Assembly: GCA_030428865.1 (NCBI GenBank)
Contig: JAUIEK010000003.1
Coordinates: forward strand, 62,001 to 126,000
From: Bacteroidia bacterium
GTDB lineage: Bacteria; Bacteroidota; Bacteroidia; Flavobacteriales; Flavobacteriaceae
Direction: 5' to 3'
DNA length: 64,000 nucleotides
Positions 16,655 to 25,587 of this stretch are shown piece by piece. The notes under the pieces were generated by a model. That model made no database searches. It was not told the origin of the DNA and worked only from the letters and a program-made list of their open reading frames with translations. The translations under genes and the position numbers were made by a program. Position 1 is the stretch's first letter; each line of letters opens with the position of its first letter.

Positions 16655-17197
16655 CTACTTCTCTTTTTGTTCTATATTCCCTGTATAAGAAATTGTAGTT
16701 CTGTGGCTGCTATTAATTGTCATTCTCGTACTTAAATTTTCATAAATAATAAGTAATACCCTAAAGGATTCGGTTTGATTAGTTATTTCAAAAATATATT
16801 CATGTGATTTTTTCCTTGAATTGAATTTATATTTATTTGATTCAGGCTTTCCGTCAAAAACAATTCCTGAACTACTATTACTTCCATAAATATTTCCAGC
16901 TAACTGTCTTTCTCCAAAATACGGCAAATCAATTGACAAGCTATCGCCCATTTTTCTAAAATAATTGCCATTTCCCTGCAAACTAATATTTCCTGGAGCG
17001 CTTCCTGGCGGCAATAAACCAATTTGACCTATTAAATTTGCATTTAATGACATTGCCCATTGTGCTTGAATTCTAAACGTGTCTTTTTCAATAAGTTTAT
17101 TAACTAATTTCCCTTGCTGCAACGCACTTTGCTTTGTTCCACATCTTACAGCAGAAAAAGCAATACTCCCTATTAGTAAAAATCGTAATATCTTCAT
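16655..17197 (-). CDS. DUF4251 family lipoprotein-like protein
   Basis: The 180-residue protein has a signal peptide with a probable lipobox ending at a Cys near residue 19 (Ala-Val-Arg-Cys). Its mature part follows the DUF4251 pattern seen in Bacteroidota: a Gly-Asn-Tyr-Phe segment, Leu-Pro-Tyr-Phe-Gly-Glu-Arg-Gln, a small-residue loop, and Phe-Asp-Gly-Lys-Pro. It is probably a periplasmic or outer-membrane-anchored beta protein of unknown function. It marks the return to ordinary chromosomal genes after the accessory island and is divergent from the pseudouridine synthase gene. Confidence 0.8.
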   Translation of the reverse strand: MKILRFLLIGSIAFSAVRCGTKQSALQQGKLVNKLIEKDTFRIQAQWAMSLNANLIGQIGLLPPGSAPGNISLQGNGNYFRKMGDSLSIDLPYFGERQLAGNIYGSNSSSGIVFDGKPESNKYKFNSRKKSHEYIFEITNQTESFRVLLIIYENLSTRMTINSSHRTTISYTGNIEQKEK

Positions 17198-17263
17198 AAA
17201 TTCGATTCAAAAAGTGTTCAACACGCTCTATAAAGATAAAAAATTGATTTTAAACTAATTACA

Positions 17264-17971
17264 TTGAGTTTAATTTTATACAAAGATGAATATTGTGTAA
17301 TTGCCAACAAACCTAATAATGTTTTAGTGCATCATGCATATCATTCTAGAAACAAATCAGATGAAGAATCGTTACTTCAGTTATTATTAAAAGAAACAAA
17401 TCAAACTGTTTATCCAATTCACCGACTTGATCGAAAAACATCTGGAATTATTCTATTGGCAAATCAAAAAGAGTATGTTTCTCAATTTCAAAAATTATTT
17501 ACCACTAATGCTATTCAAAAAACATATTACGGAATTGCTCGCGGGTTTACACCAGATACCAAAATAATCGATTCCCCTGTAAAAGGCAGAGATTCTGATG
17601 TATACAAAGAAGCCGAAACACATTTAAAAACGTTGCAAAAAACGGAACTGAATATTCCTGTAAAGCCCTACAAAACTTCTCGATATAGCTTAGTTGAGCT
17701 ATCTCCTAAAACAGGCAGATTGCACCAACTACGAATCCATATGAGCAAAATTTCTCATCCACTGATAAATGACCCAAAATATGGTGATAAAAACCATAAC
17801 CTGCTATTTGAAGAGCAATTTAATGCCTTAAATCTTTTTTTACACGCAGGAATTTTAACTTTTAAGCATCCATTTACAAATGAAGATTTACAGGTAAAAT
17901 CAACATTTCCAGAAGATTGGTTAACTATTTTTACCAAATTTTATTGGGAAAATCCGCTCACTGCTCTATAG
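17264..17971 (+). CDS. RluA-family RNA pseudouridine synthase
   Basis: The 235-residue enzyme isomerises uridine in rRNA or tRNA. The catalytic Asp lies in the motif His-Arg-Leu-Asp-Arg-Lys-Thr-Ser-Gly at about residues 53-61, and the Gly-Arg-Leu-His-Gln-Leu-Arg-Ile-His motif follows near 151. It has no S4 domain, as in the short TruC/RluA forms, so the exact target site is open. The best start is a TTG at 17264, where the conserved Leu-Tyr-Lys-Asp-Glu-Tyr begins. Its 3' end overlaps the convergent CPxCG gene by 14 nt. Confidence 0.88.
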   Translation: MSLILYKDEYCVIANKPNNVLVHHAYHSRNKSDEESLLQLLLKETNQTVYPIHRLDRKTSGIILLANQKEYVSQFQKLFTTNAIQKTYYGIARGFTPDTKIIDSPVKGRDSDVYKEAETHLKTLQKTELNIPVKPYKTSRYSLVELSPKTGRLHQLRIHMSKISHPLINDPKYGDKNHNLLFEEQFNALNLFLHAGILTFKHPFTNEDLQVKSTFPEDWLTIFTKFYWENPLTAL

Positions 17972-18137
17972 ATTGAGCTTGAAAAGAAGTCAATTCTTGA
18001 TTGTTAAAAACACACGTAACTTCAATCGGGTTACAGCAAACTTCGCAATCTTCTATATACGTTTGTTCAGGAACGCTAGCATCTAATAATATCGACACAT
18101 TTTCCCAACAATACGGACATTGAAAAAAATGTTCCAT
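17958..18137 (-). CDS. CPxCG-type cysteine-rich small protein, 59 residues
   Basis: The ATG at 18137 opens a 59-residue frame. The Cys-Pro-Tyr-Cys knuckle at residues 7-10 and the Cys31-x-x-Cys-Cys35 cluster would bind one zinc ion, as in the CPXCG family of small bacterial zinc proteins. The acidic, short, soluble form fits. It sits 17 nt downstream of the E1 dehydrogenase gene on the same strand and overlaps the pseudouridine synthase gene tail-to-tail. Its function is unknown. Confidence 0.8.
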   Translation of the reverse strand: MEHFFQCPYCWENVSILLDASVPEQTYIEDCEVCCNPIEVTCVFNNQELTSFQAQSIEQ

Positions 18138-18154
18138 AAATAACTTTAGTATAA

Positions 18155-20125
18155 CTAATATTTTAGAAAATCTAAAAGTTCTTTTTCAAAACGATTTTTA
18201 GGTAAATATTGTTTTTCTAAGTCCGATTGAAATGGTATAGGAGTTTCAATACTCGCCACTCGCTTTACAGGAGCATCTAAATATTCAAAACAATTTTCTG
18301 TGATTAATGCAGAAATATCGCTTGCAATTCCGCCAAACAAGGAATCTTCTTGTAAAATGATTGCTTTTCCGGTTTTTCTAACCGATTCAAAAATTGTTTC
18401 TGTATCTAAAGGTTGTAATGTTCGTAAATCAATTACATCGGCCTGAATATCAGTATACTGTTTTAAGGTTTCTAACACCCAATGCACACCAGAACCATAA
18501 GAAATAATACTAATATCAGATCCTTTTTCTAAAACAGCTGCCTTCCCTATCTCAACAGTAAAGTAACCTTGTGAAACCTCTTGGTAAACAGAACGATACA
18601 AAGCCTTATGCTCAAAAAACAAAACCGGATTAGGATCGTTTATCGCTGCTATTAATAAACCTTTAGCATCTTGTGGAAAAGCAGGATACACTACTTTTAA
18701 ACCTGGAGTTTTAGTAAACCAAGCTTCATTTGTTTGACTATGAAAAGGACCAGCTCCTACTCCTGCTCCACACGGCATTCTTACAACTACATCTGCTTTT
18801 TGATTCCATCTATAATGTGATTTTGCTAACAAATTCACAATTGGGTTGAATCCAGAGCTCACAAAATCAGCAAATTGCATTTCCACAACCGATTTCATTC
18901 CCGAAACAGATAGGCCATAGGCTGCAGAAACTATAATTGATTCGCATATTGGTGTATTTCTTACACGTTCTTTTCCAAACTTCTCTACAAAACCTTCTGT
19001 AATTTTAAATACACCTCCATATTCAGCAATATCTTGCCCCATAATTACAAGGTTTTCGTGCTTTTTCATTGCCTCTTCTAAACCTTGAGAAATGGCATCT
19101 ACAAATCGAATATTAGATTGATTTTCTGATGGTAACACCAACTCATTCGCAGATTGATGATACACGTCTACCAACTCTGTCTCTAAATTTGACTGAATAG
19201 TTTCTTCTTCAAATGCGCGAGCTAAATGATCTTCTATTTCTTTTTTAAACTCCTCTTTTGTTTGTTGAATGAATTTTTCATCAATTACAGCATCTTTAAG
19301 CAGTAAATCTTCAAACGTAGTAACCGGATCTTTTTTCGCCCACTCATCCATCAACTCTTGCGGAACATATTTAGTACCACTCGCCTCTTCATGACCTCGC
19401 ATTCGGAATGTTTTAAACTCGATAAGAACGGGTCTCGGATTCACGCGCATATCAGCAGTAATAGCAGCTATTTTTTCATACACTTCTATTACATTATTTC
19501 CATCAATAATGTGACTCTCCATTCCGTAACCCACTCCTCTATCAGCTAAGTTTTCACATTTATACTGCTCTAATGTTGGGGTTGATAATCCATAGCCGTT
19601 ATTTTCAATACAAAACAATACGGGTAAATTCCATACAGAAGCAACGTTTAACGCTTCGTGAAAGTCTCCTTCGCTAGTAGCTCCTTCACCTGTAAAAACC
19701 GCACAAACTTGCTGCTTGTTCTCTAATAAATTCGCCAATGCAATTCCATCAGCAATTCCTAGTTGTGGTCCTAAATGAGAGATCATTCCTACAATTTTGT
19801 ACTCTTGTGTACCAAAATGAAAGCTTCGATCTCTTCCTTTTGTAAATCCACTCATTTTACCTTGCCATTGCGTAAAAAGACGATATAAAGGAATTTTCCT
19901 TGTTGTAAATACCCCTAAATTTCTATGCATTGGTAATATGTATTCTTCTTTTGTAAGTGATTTGGTTACACCAATAGCAATAGCTTCTTGGCCAATACCA
20001 GAAAACCATTTTGATATTTTTCCTTGCCTTAATAAAACCAGCATCTTCTCTTCTATCATGCGTGGTTTTAAGACGGATTTATATAAGTCAATTAATGTTT
20101 CTTTATCTATAGAAGTTAGTTGCAT
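18155..20125 (-). CDS. 2-oxoacid dehydrogenase E1, fused alpha and beta subunits
   Basis: This 656-residue protein joins both E1 subunits. The alpha half (about 1-320) has the thiamine diphosphate motif Gly-Glu-Gly-Ala-Thr-Ser-Glu-Gly-Asp, with Glu-Asn-Asn-Gly-Tyr some 25 residues later. The beta half (about 340-656) begins after a linker with the conserved Met-Gly-Gln-Asp-Ile-Ala-Glu-Tyr-Gly-Gly-Val-Phe. It decarboxylates a branched-chain or related 2-oxoacid and passes the acyl group to the E2 lipoyl protein. No E2 or E3 gene is nearby. A TAnnTTTG box lies at 20145-20152 on this strand, 19 nt before the start codon. Confidence 0.9.
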   Translation of the reverse strand: MQLTSIDKETLIDLYKSVLKPRMIEEKMLVLLRQGKISKWFSGIGQEAIAIGVTKSLTKEEYILPMHRNLGVFTTRKIPLYRLFTQWQGKMSGFTKGRDRSFHFGTQEYKIVGMISHLGPQLGIADGIALANLLENKQQVCAVFTGEGATSEGDFHEALNVASVWNLPVLFCIENNGYGLSTPTLEQYKCENLADRGVGYGMESHIIDGNNVIEVYEKIAAITADMRVNPRPVLIEFKTFRMRGHEEASGTKYVPQELMDEWAKKDPVTTFEDLLLKDAVIDEKFIQQTKEEFKKEIEDHLARAFEEETIQSNLETELVDVYHQSANELVLPSENQSNIRFVDAISQGLEEAMKKHENLVIMGQDIAEYGGVFKITEGFVEKFGKERVRNTPICESIIVSAAYGLSVSGMKSVVEMQFADFVSSGFNPIVNLLAKSHYRWNQKADVVVRMPCGAGVGAGPFHSQTNEAWFTKTPGLKVVYPAFPQDAKGLLIAAINDPNPVLFFEHKALYRSVYQEVSQGYFTVEIGKAAVLEKGSDISIISYGSGVHWVLETLKQYTDIQADVIDLRTLQPLDTETIFESVRKTGKAIILQEDSLFGGIASDISALITENCFEYLDAPVKRVASIETPIPFQSDLEKQYLPKNRFEKELLDFLKY

Positions 20126-20258
20126 ACAAGTTGAGTTTACGCGTCAAAAGTAGGGATTAAGGAAGGATAAAAAAATAACTTTAGAAAATTTATTTAAACG
20201 AAGATTGGGTAGTTCAGTCGTATAATTATTTAGTTAATTTTATTGCGTGATAACAGTT

Positions 20259-20777
20259 TTAAATACTAAACGATTCATAAGCTTCACCTACTTTTATAAC
20301 TTTATCTTTGTGCATCATTACTCCAGCTCCGTGCTCACTATCCCAAGAGCAACCTAATTCAAAACCAATGTAAGCATAGTTATCTTTTTCACTATCCATG
20401 ACATGTATAAACGTAATCCCAATATTGTCTTTATAATCTACTAGCGTTTTTATTTCAGGCATTAGATCTCCATAAATTTCTTTTGCATTTGGATAATCAT
20501 TTAAAAGCGCATTTAATAAAGAATCACGAATCAACTCTGAGTTTTCTTTCAAGAACTTAATTGCATTAAATTGTGCTTGAGATAGGAAATAAGTAGATTC
20601 TCGTAGAGTTCCTATTATATGCACTCTAATATCTCCTTTAGATTTTGTTTCAGAATCTTTTGAGCCATAAAAACCGTTTCGACTCTCAAACCCTTCCCAA
20701 GCAGGTAAGTTTATCCAACCTTCATAATCCTCACTAATATTTGTATTTGGTTTTATTTCTGCTACATTCTTGCACAT
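20259..20777 (-). CDS. Conserved soluble protein, resembles DUF6985
   Basis: The 172-residue protein has no signal peptide or membrane span. Its C-terminal motif, Ala-Tyr-Ile-Gly-Phe-Glu-Leu-Gly-Cys-Ser-Trp-Asp followed by Glu-His-Gly-Ala-Gly-Val, resembles the DUF6985 family as I recall it, some members of which occur near toxin-immunity loci. No toxin is visible beside it. It lies 9 nt downstream of the Lrp-family regulator gene on the same strand, so they may be co-transcribed. The family assignment is tentative. Confidence 0.55.
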   Translation of the reverse strand: MCKNVAEIKPNTNISEDYEGWINLPAWEGFESRNGFYGSKDSETKSKGDIRVHIIGTLRESTYFLSQAQFNAIKFLKENSELIRDSLLNALLNDYPNAKEIYGDLMPEIKTLVDYKDNIGITFIHVMDSEKDNYAYIGFELGCSWDSEHGAGVMMHKDKVIKVGEAYESFSI

Positions 20778-20786
20778 ATTGAATGC

Positions 20787-21266
20787 TTATAATTCCTTAA
20801 ATATGGCGTGCATCATTCTTTTTTTATCATTGATGCTCTCTTCTAAAGCAATCATTGTTTCCGTTCTACTCACACCCGGAATTTCATCCATTTTATAGAT
20901 AATTTCTTTTGCTTCATTTGTACCTTTTGCTCGTACTTTACAGAATATATTATACTTACCTGCCGTTACATAAGCTACTGTAACGTTTGGAATTTTGGCC
21001 AAATTATCGATAACACTTTGGGTTTTTGAGGTTTTTTCTAGAAAAACACCTACATGAGCAATAAAAGAATAGCCCATTTTTTCGTAGTTAAGTGTTAAAG
21101 TAGAACCCTGTATAATTCCCTCATCTTCCATCTTTTTTACACGAACATGTATAGTTCCTGCTGATACAAGTAGTTTTTTAGCAATATCAGTAAAAGGCGT
21201 TCTAGCATTTTCTATTAAAATATCTAAGATTTGATGATCGATTTCATCTAAAACAAACTTTTTCAT
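20787..21266 (-). CDS. Lrp/AsnC family transcriptional regulator
   Basis: The 159-residue protein has an N-terminal winged helix (Ile-Asp-His-Gln-Ile-Leu at 8-13, then Thr-Asp-Ile-Ala-Lys-Lys-Leu as the HTH) and a C-terminal RAM ligand-binding domain (about 68-150). Such proteins form octamers that sense amino acids or related metabolites. Two 14-bp direct repeats spaced 31 bp apart flank its -7 box (21278-21322), which strongly suggests autoregulation. The divergent strand carries no gene here; the M14 peptidase gene lies upstream on the same strand. Confidence 0.92.
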   Translation of the reverse strand: MKKFVLDEIDHQILDILIENARTPFTDIAKKLLVSAGTIHVRVKKMEDEGIIQGSTLTLNYEKMGYSFIAHVGVFLEKTSKTQSVIDNLAKIPNVTVAYVTAGKYNIFCKVRAKGTNEAKEIIYKMDEIPGVSRTETMIALEESINDKKRMMHAIFKEL

Positions 21267-21277
21267 TTTTATTAATT

Positions 21278-21322
21278 ATTCAAATAATAATGCAAAATTA
21301 TACATTTAATTCAAATAATAAT
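21278..21322 (-). promoter_or_regulatory. Lrp gene promoter flanked by phased 14-bp direct repeats
   Basis: ATTCAAATAATAAT occurs at 21278-21291 and again at 21309-21322, 31 bp apart, about three helical turns. Between them the minus strand reads TAATTTTG (21300-21293), a TAnnTTTG -7 box. Phased repeats around the promoter fit binding of a multimeric Lrp-type regulator to its own gene. Confidence 0.6.
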
Positions 21323-21350
21323 CAGAAAAAATAAAAAATATTTAATAAAA

Positions 21351-22379
21351 TTAATCTACGAAAACGATTTCTTTATGCGGTAATTTATTTTCGACACTTT
21401 CTTTAACTTTTTCTAACACCAAGAAAAAATTTCCATCTCTAACCAATTCTTTATATTGATAAGCCTCACTGATTCCGTCTGCATATCTATGAATAACATC
21501 CCAAAAAACCTTAGTGTTTTTAGGTATTTCAAAATACGATTCTGGATCTGTAAATGAAGTAGAAGTTGCAATATGATACAGCCCTGACAAAATAGAAAGT
21601 GTTGTGTATTTTCGTGTTATTTCTCGCTCATAATCTTGCGGATAATGCCCTGATTCAATGAGTATCGTATTATACCCTAATTTCTGAAAGTTGTCTCCTG
21701 TTGCAGTAGGGTAAAACTCATCAGTATAACGACCTATTTGATTAGGCAAAAACACTTTTATTCCGTTAAACATACTCGAAACTACATTCATTGTAGCAAT
21801 TCTGCCTTTGGTAACCGTACGTTCTTTATCTACTGAAGGCGCTAAAAAAGATAATGTAGCTGGTTTTTGAGAACCCTCTACACCAAAAATGGTACGTTGG
21901 TCATGTAGATTAAAACAAAAATCAGGATTTACAGCTTCTAAATATTGCCTTAAAATGATGCTTTCTTTTGCTTTTAAAGACACCGCGTCTCTATTTAAAT
22001 CAATTCCTCTTGCATTCTCTCTTGTATAGCTTTTTGCCCCATCAGGATTAAGAATAGGAATGTAATGAATTGTGCAAGACGTTAATATTTTATTTAAATA
22101 AGGGTTTTTAAGGTGATTTAAAGCATTAATAACATCAAACATCGACTTAGTCCCTGTACTTTCATTGCCATGCATTTGACTCCAAATAAGAATCTTTGTA
22201 TTTCCTGCTCCGATCTTTAAGCTACTTATAGGTTTGCCTTCTTCAGAAAAACCTAAGGGAGTTGCACTCAACTCCTTCAAAAGAAGCTTAATATCACCGT
22301 AATGAATATACCTACCCCTTAAAGAATATTCTTTGTAATCCGAATACGAAGCCTCTAGTGTTTTTAAAAAATCATTCAC
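21351..22379 (-). CDS. M14 family zinc carboxypeptidase-like protein
   Basis: The 342-residue protein has the zinc site His-Gly-Asn-Glu-Ser (about 70-74) and the later His in Asn-Leu-His-Asp-Gln-Arg. It also has the substrate-binding Asn-Pro-Asp-Gly...Arg-Gly-Ile-Asp-Leu-Asn-Arg-Asp block and a probable catalytic Glu in Ile-Glu-Ser-Gly-His. There is no signal peptide, so it acts in the cytoplasm, perhaps as a peptidase or deacylase. Two tandem palindromes lie 36-65 nt before its start, in the gap shared with the XRE gene. Confidence 0.82.
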   Translation of the reverse strand: MNDFLKTLEASYSDYKEYSLRGRYIHYGDIKLLLKELSATPLGFSEEGKPISSLKIGAGNTKILIWSQMHGNESTGTKSMFDVINALNHLKNPYLNKILTSCTIHYIPILNPDGAKSYTRENARGIDLNRDAVSLKAKESIILRQYLEAVNPDFCFNLHDQRTIFGVEGSQKPATLSFLAPSVDKERTVTKGRIATMNVVSSMFNGIKVFLPNQIGRYTDEFYPTATGDNFQKLGYNTILIESGHYPQDYEREITRKYTTLSILSGLYHIATSTSFTDPESYFEIPKNTKVFWDVIHRYADGISEAYQYKELVRDGNFFLVLEKVKESVENKLPHKEIVFVD

Positions 22380-22413
22380 CCAGCAAAGCTACAACTTATT
22401 AAGATTATTTCGT

Positions 22414-22444
22414 GTTTACATTTGTAAATATTACATTTGTAAAC
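22414..22444. promoter_or_regulatory. Tandem palindromes between the M14 peptidase and XRE genes
   Basis: TTTACA-TT-TGTAAA (22415-22428) and TTACA-TT-TGTAA (22431-22442) are two near-identical palindromes with centres 15 bp apart. They are good candidate operators for the divergent XRE protein and lie in the promoter region of the M14 gene. A further dyad, GTTGTT (22594-22599) with AACAAC (22610-22615), precedes the XRE start. Confidence 0.55.
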
Positions 22445-22639
22445 AGGTTTTAATTGTTTTTGTTTCACAAAAGTAAACTGAGTTGTATTTGTGATCGAAA
22501 CAATTATAGTTAAAATCTATTTATTTATTTTAATTCACTTATTTTAAGTGTTTTAAATAAATTCAATTAAACTTATAGTGTAATTTTATTAGCGTTGTTC
22601 TTCATAAGAAACAACACCTTTAAAAACAAAATATTAACA

Positions 22640-22999
22640 ATGGTAAACAATATAGAGTTAGCAGATCGGATTAAAAAAATAATTGATCATTATGAATTAT
22701 CAGCTTCTGGCTTTGCTGATAATATAGGTGTGCAACGTTCTAGCATATCACACATTCTATCTGGAAGAAATAAACCCAGCTTAGATTTTATATTGAAAAT
22801 TACTGATACATTTCCTGAAGTAAATTTGTACTGGTTGTTAAACGGAACAGGATCTTTTATTCAAAAACAGAATATCCCTCATATGAATGAAGCCACTACT
22901 CTATTCGATATTCATGCAACAGCAACAAGTAAAGGAAAAATAACACGGATTGTTGTCTTTTTTGAAGACGGAACGTTTTCTGAGTATCACAAATCGTAA
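22640..22999 (+). CDS. XRE-family helix-turn-helix regulator
   Basis: The likely start is the ATG at 22640, giving 119 residues; the frame upstream of it overlaps a dyad and lacks family features. Residues 5-65 form a Cro/CI HTH, with Ser-Ala-Ser-Gly-Phe-Ala-Asp-Asn-Ile-Gly and the recognition helix Arg-Ser-Ser-Ile-Ser-His-Ile-Leu-Ser-Gly. The motif Leu-Tyr-Trp-Leu-Leu-Asn-Gly-Thr-Gly is typical of Bacteroidota members. The C-terminal 40 residues are a short beta region. Its neighbours suggest control of the divergent M14 gene, itself, or both. Confidence 0.85.
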   Translation: MVNNIELADRIKKIIDHYELSASGFADNIGVQRSSISHILSGRNKPSLDFILKITDTFPEVNLYWLLNGTGSFIQKQNIPHMNEATTLFDIHATATSKGKITRIVVFFEDGTFSEYHKS

Positions 23000-23002
23000 T
23001 AT

Positions 23003-25468
23003 CTATTCTGCCAACTTAGCAATTCCTATTTTTATAATTCTAAGGTTTGCTTCTTTACTTTCATGTTTTGACTTTTCTTGAAAATCAATCATTTTTCTTA
23101 GCAAATCAATACCTATTTTATCAAAATTATAGGCTTTGTATTGATTACCTTTTTCTATAATATCTTCTACCAGATTTTCGATTGCTTTTGTATTGTTACT
23201 TTTTGCTACCCAGTCAAACGCTTTTTTGTATAACTCCTGCGTGCTCTTATCATTGGTTAAATACATACCCGAAAGAACATTGTTAGCTATAAATGCAAGT
23301 TCAGATTCATCTTTGCTTTCAATATAAATCTTTGTTAGCGGCATAGCTAGTATTTGTTTTACTTCAGCAGGAAGCTCTTTTGCTTTTTGTAAAGCCATGC
23401 TAGCATCTATATAATATAAAGAGGTTAATGAATTTATTTTCACAGTATATGATTGACTTTCTAAACTTTCTTCAAATAAAGTCTTTAATTCTGGTTCTAA
23501 TAGTTTTCCTAATGTTTTTATAGCAGCAGCTTTAACAAGCGTTTTCTTATCTGTTTTAGCTATTTTCTTCATCTGCTCAATCACATCTCTTTTACTATAT
23601 TTATTTGATAAATCAATGTTTTCTAGTGCGAGTATTCTGATTTTATAAAAATCATCACTCATTGCTTTTGCAACAGCTTTGAAGGCTGATTTCATATCTT
23701 GCCTCTTCGCTACTTCTAACAACGCATTTCTCTTATGCTCATAATTATCTGCGTATTGTAATTGATAAATATATTCTTCTATTAGTTTGTTCTCAGAGAA
23801 ATCTGCAAGCAACACGCCATCTGCGTTGACCAAAATTAAATCTGGTGCTTTATTTTTTAACTGAAAAATAAAAGATGATTCTCTTGAGTTTACAAAAACA
23901 TGATGTCTTGTTTTTTTTCCATTTTCATAGATATCAATTGCCAGCGGGAAAGAAAATTCACTATTCTGCGTTTGCAATAAATTTACAGATACTGTTTTTT
24001 CTAGCGTATTAAAATCATACGTTACTTCAATCTTAGGATGACCGCTACCAAAAAACCATTGATTAAAAAACCAATTTAAATCTTTTCCTGTTACTTGCTC
24101 CAAGACCAATCGTAATTGGTGTACTTCTGCCGCTTTAAACTTATAATCAATAAGGTATTTTTTTAATCCTGTAAAAAATGCTTTATCACCTAGATAATTA
24201 CGTAACATGTGCAAAATAGCTCCGCCTTTATTATAGCTAACAGCATCAAACATATCTTCTTTATCACTGTAATAAAATCGAACCAAATCTTTATCAAAAT
24301 TACTTCCTTCTTTATATGCTTTTATATCTTCATGCAAGTGAGCATCTGCATCTGTTTTTCCATATTTGTGTTCTCGCCATAAATACTCACTATAATTTGC
24401 GAAAGATTCATTTAAAGCTAAGTTACTCCAACTTTCTGTTGTTACTAAGTTGCCAAACCAATGGTGAAATAATTCGTGAGCAATTGTATTTTCTTGTCTA
24501 TTACCATCAATTAACTGACCAGGTTTTTGATAAGCTTGCTCTCCATGAATTACGGCTGTTGTGTTTTCCATTGCTCCACTCACATAATCTCTTCCCACAA
24601 TTTGACTGTATTTACTCCATGGATATTCAATTCCCAGTTTTTCTGAGAAAAACCCCATCATTTCAGGCGTCAAACCAAAAATATCTCTAGCGTACGGAGC
24701 GTATTCTTTTTCCACATAATATTCAATAGGAATTCCTTTGTAATCATCTTTAACAACCTCATATTCTCCTACTCCCATAAAAAATAAATATGGCGCATGT
24801 TTTTTATCAAATTTCCAATAATCTGTTCTGCTTGTTCCGCTTTTTGTTTGTGAAATTAGTTTTCCATTTGATAATGTTTTGTATTTATCAGGAACTGTAA
24901 TATAAATTTCTTGTGAGGTTTTTTGATTAGGAGCATCTATTGTTGGAAACCAACAACTGCTTGATTCTGTTTCTCCTTGTGTCCATACTTGAGTGGGTTT
25001 ATTCTTAATTTTTCCTTGCGGATTAATAAAATAAAGCCCTTTAGCACTGGTTATTGCTAAACTTCCTTTTTGCTTTACTTTTTCTGGTCTTGCGATATAT
25101 TTTACATATAATGTATATTCTTCCTCCTTAGTGTAAGTTTTAGGAAGTTCAATATCAATTTGATAATCATCATAATTATATTTAAGTTGCTTACCACCCA
25201 TTGCTACCTCTTTAACTAACATGGCTTTTGCATCTAGAACAACTTTTTGAATTGGGTAAAAGTGAGGAGATAATGTTATCCATGCTTCACCATTCATTTC
25301 TTGCTTATCAAAATCGAAATTTACTTTTAGCTTGGTATGAACCAAATCATTCACTTTTTCTCTTTCTGCTCTATATACTGCTGAAGGATTTTTTGTTTGT
25401 GAAAATGTGATTGTAGTAAAAAAAAACGAGCAATATAAAACTAGTAGTAAAAAATGTTTTGACTTCAT
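23003..25468 (-). CDS. M1 family metallo-aminopeptidase, secreted
   Basis: The best start is the ATG at 25468, which begins a signal peptide (Met-Lys-Ser-Lys-His-Phe-Leu-Leu-Leu). A TAnnTTTG box at 25494-25487 overlaps the earlier in-frame ATG, ruling that one out. The 821-residue enzyme has the Gly-Ala-Met-Glu-Asn exopeptidase motif and the zinc site His-Glu-Leu-Phe-His near residue 330, with the third ligand Glu in Asn-Glu-Ser-Phe-Ala about 18 residues on. The last 250 residues are helical and HEAT-like. It would remove N-terminal amino acids from peptides in the periplasm. Confidence 0.92.
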   Translation of the reverse strand: MKSKHFLLLVLYCSFFFTTITFSQTKNPSAVYRAEREKVNDLVHTKLKVNFDFDKQEMNGEAWITLSPHFYPIQKVVLDAKAMLVKEVAMGGKQLKYNYDDYQIDIELPKTYTKEEEYTLYVKYIARPEKVKQKGSLAITSAKGLYFINPQGKIKNKPTQVWTQGETESSSCWFPTIDAPNQKTSQEIYITVPDKYKTLSNGKLISQTKSGTSRTDYWKFDKKHAPYLFFMGVGEYEVVKDDYKGIPIEYYVEKEYAPYARDIFGLTPEMMGFFSEKLGIEYPWSKYSQIVGRDYVSGAMENTTAVIHGEQAYQKPGQLIDGNRQENTIAHELFHHWFGNLVTTESWSNLALNESFANYSEYLWREHKYGKTDADAHLHEDIKAYKEGSNFDKDLVRFYYSDKEDMFDAVSYNKGGAILHMLRNYLGDKAFFTGLKKYLIDYKFKAAEVHQLRLVLEQVTGKDLNWFFNQWFFGSGHPKIEVTYDFNTLEKTVSVNLLQTQNSEFSFPLAIDIYENGKKTRHHVFVNSRESSFIFQLKNKAPDLILVNADGVLLADFSENKLIEEYIYQLQYADNYEHKRNALLEVAKRQDMKSAFKAVAKAMSDDFYKIRILALENIDLSNKYSKRDVIEQMKKIAKTDKKTLVKAAAIKTLGKLLEPELKTLFEESLESQSYTVKINSLTSLYYIDASMALQKAKELPAEVKQILAMPLTKIYIESKDESELAFIANNVLSGMYLTNDKSTQELYKKAFDWVAKSNNTKAIENLVEDIIEKGNQYKAYNFDKIGIDLLRKMIDFQEKSKHESKEANLRIIKIGIAKLAE

Positions 25469-25535
25469 ATAAAAACTAATAACGCTCAAAAATAGAAAAT
25501 TATGTGCATCGGCTTGTTAATACCCAGTTAAAAGA

Positions 25536-25564
25536 AAAACCCAGCATGGTTTATGCTGGGTTTT
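25536..25564 (-). terminator. Rho-independent terminator of the DUF4252 gene cluster
   Basis: AAAACCCAGCAT (25536-25547) pairs perfectly with ATGCTGGGTTTT (25553-25564) around a 5-nt loop, 24 nt after the stop of the gene at 25588. The terminal T-run is on the minus strand. Confidence 0.85.
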
Positions 25565-25587
25565 GCGGCAATCTAAACAATTTTATT

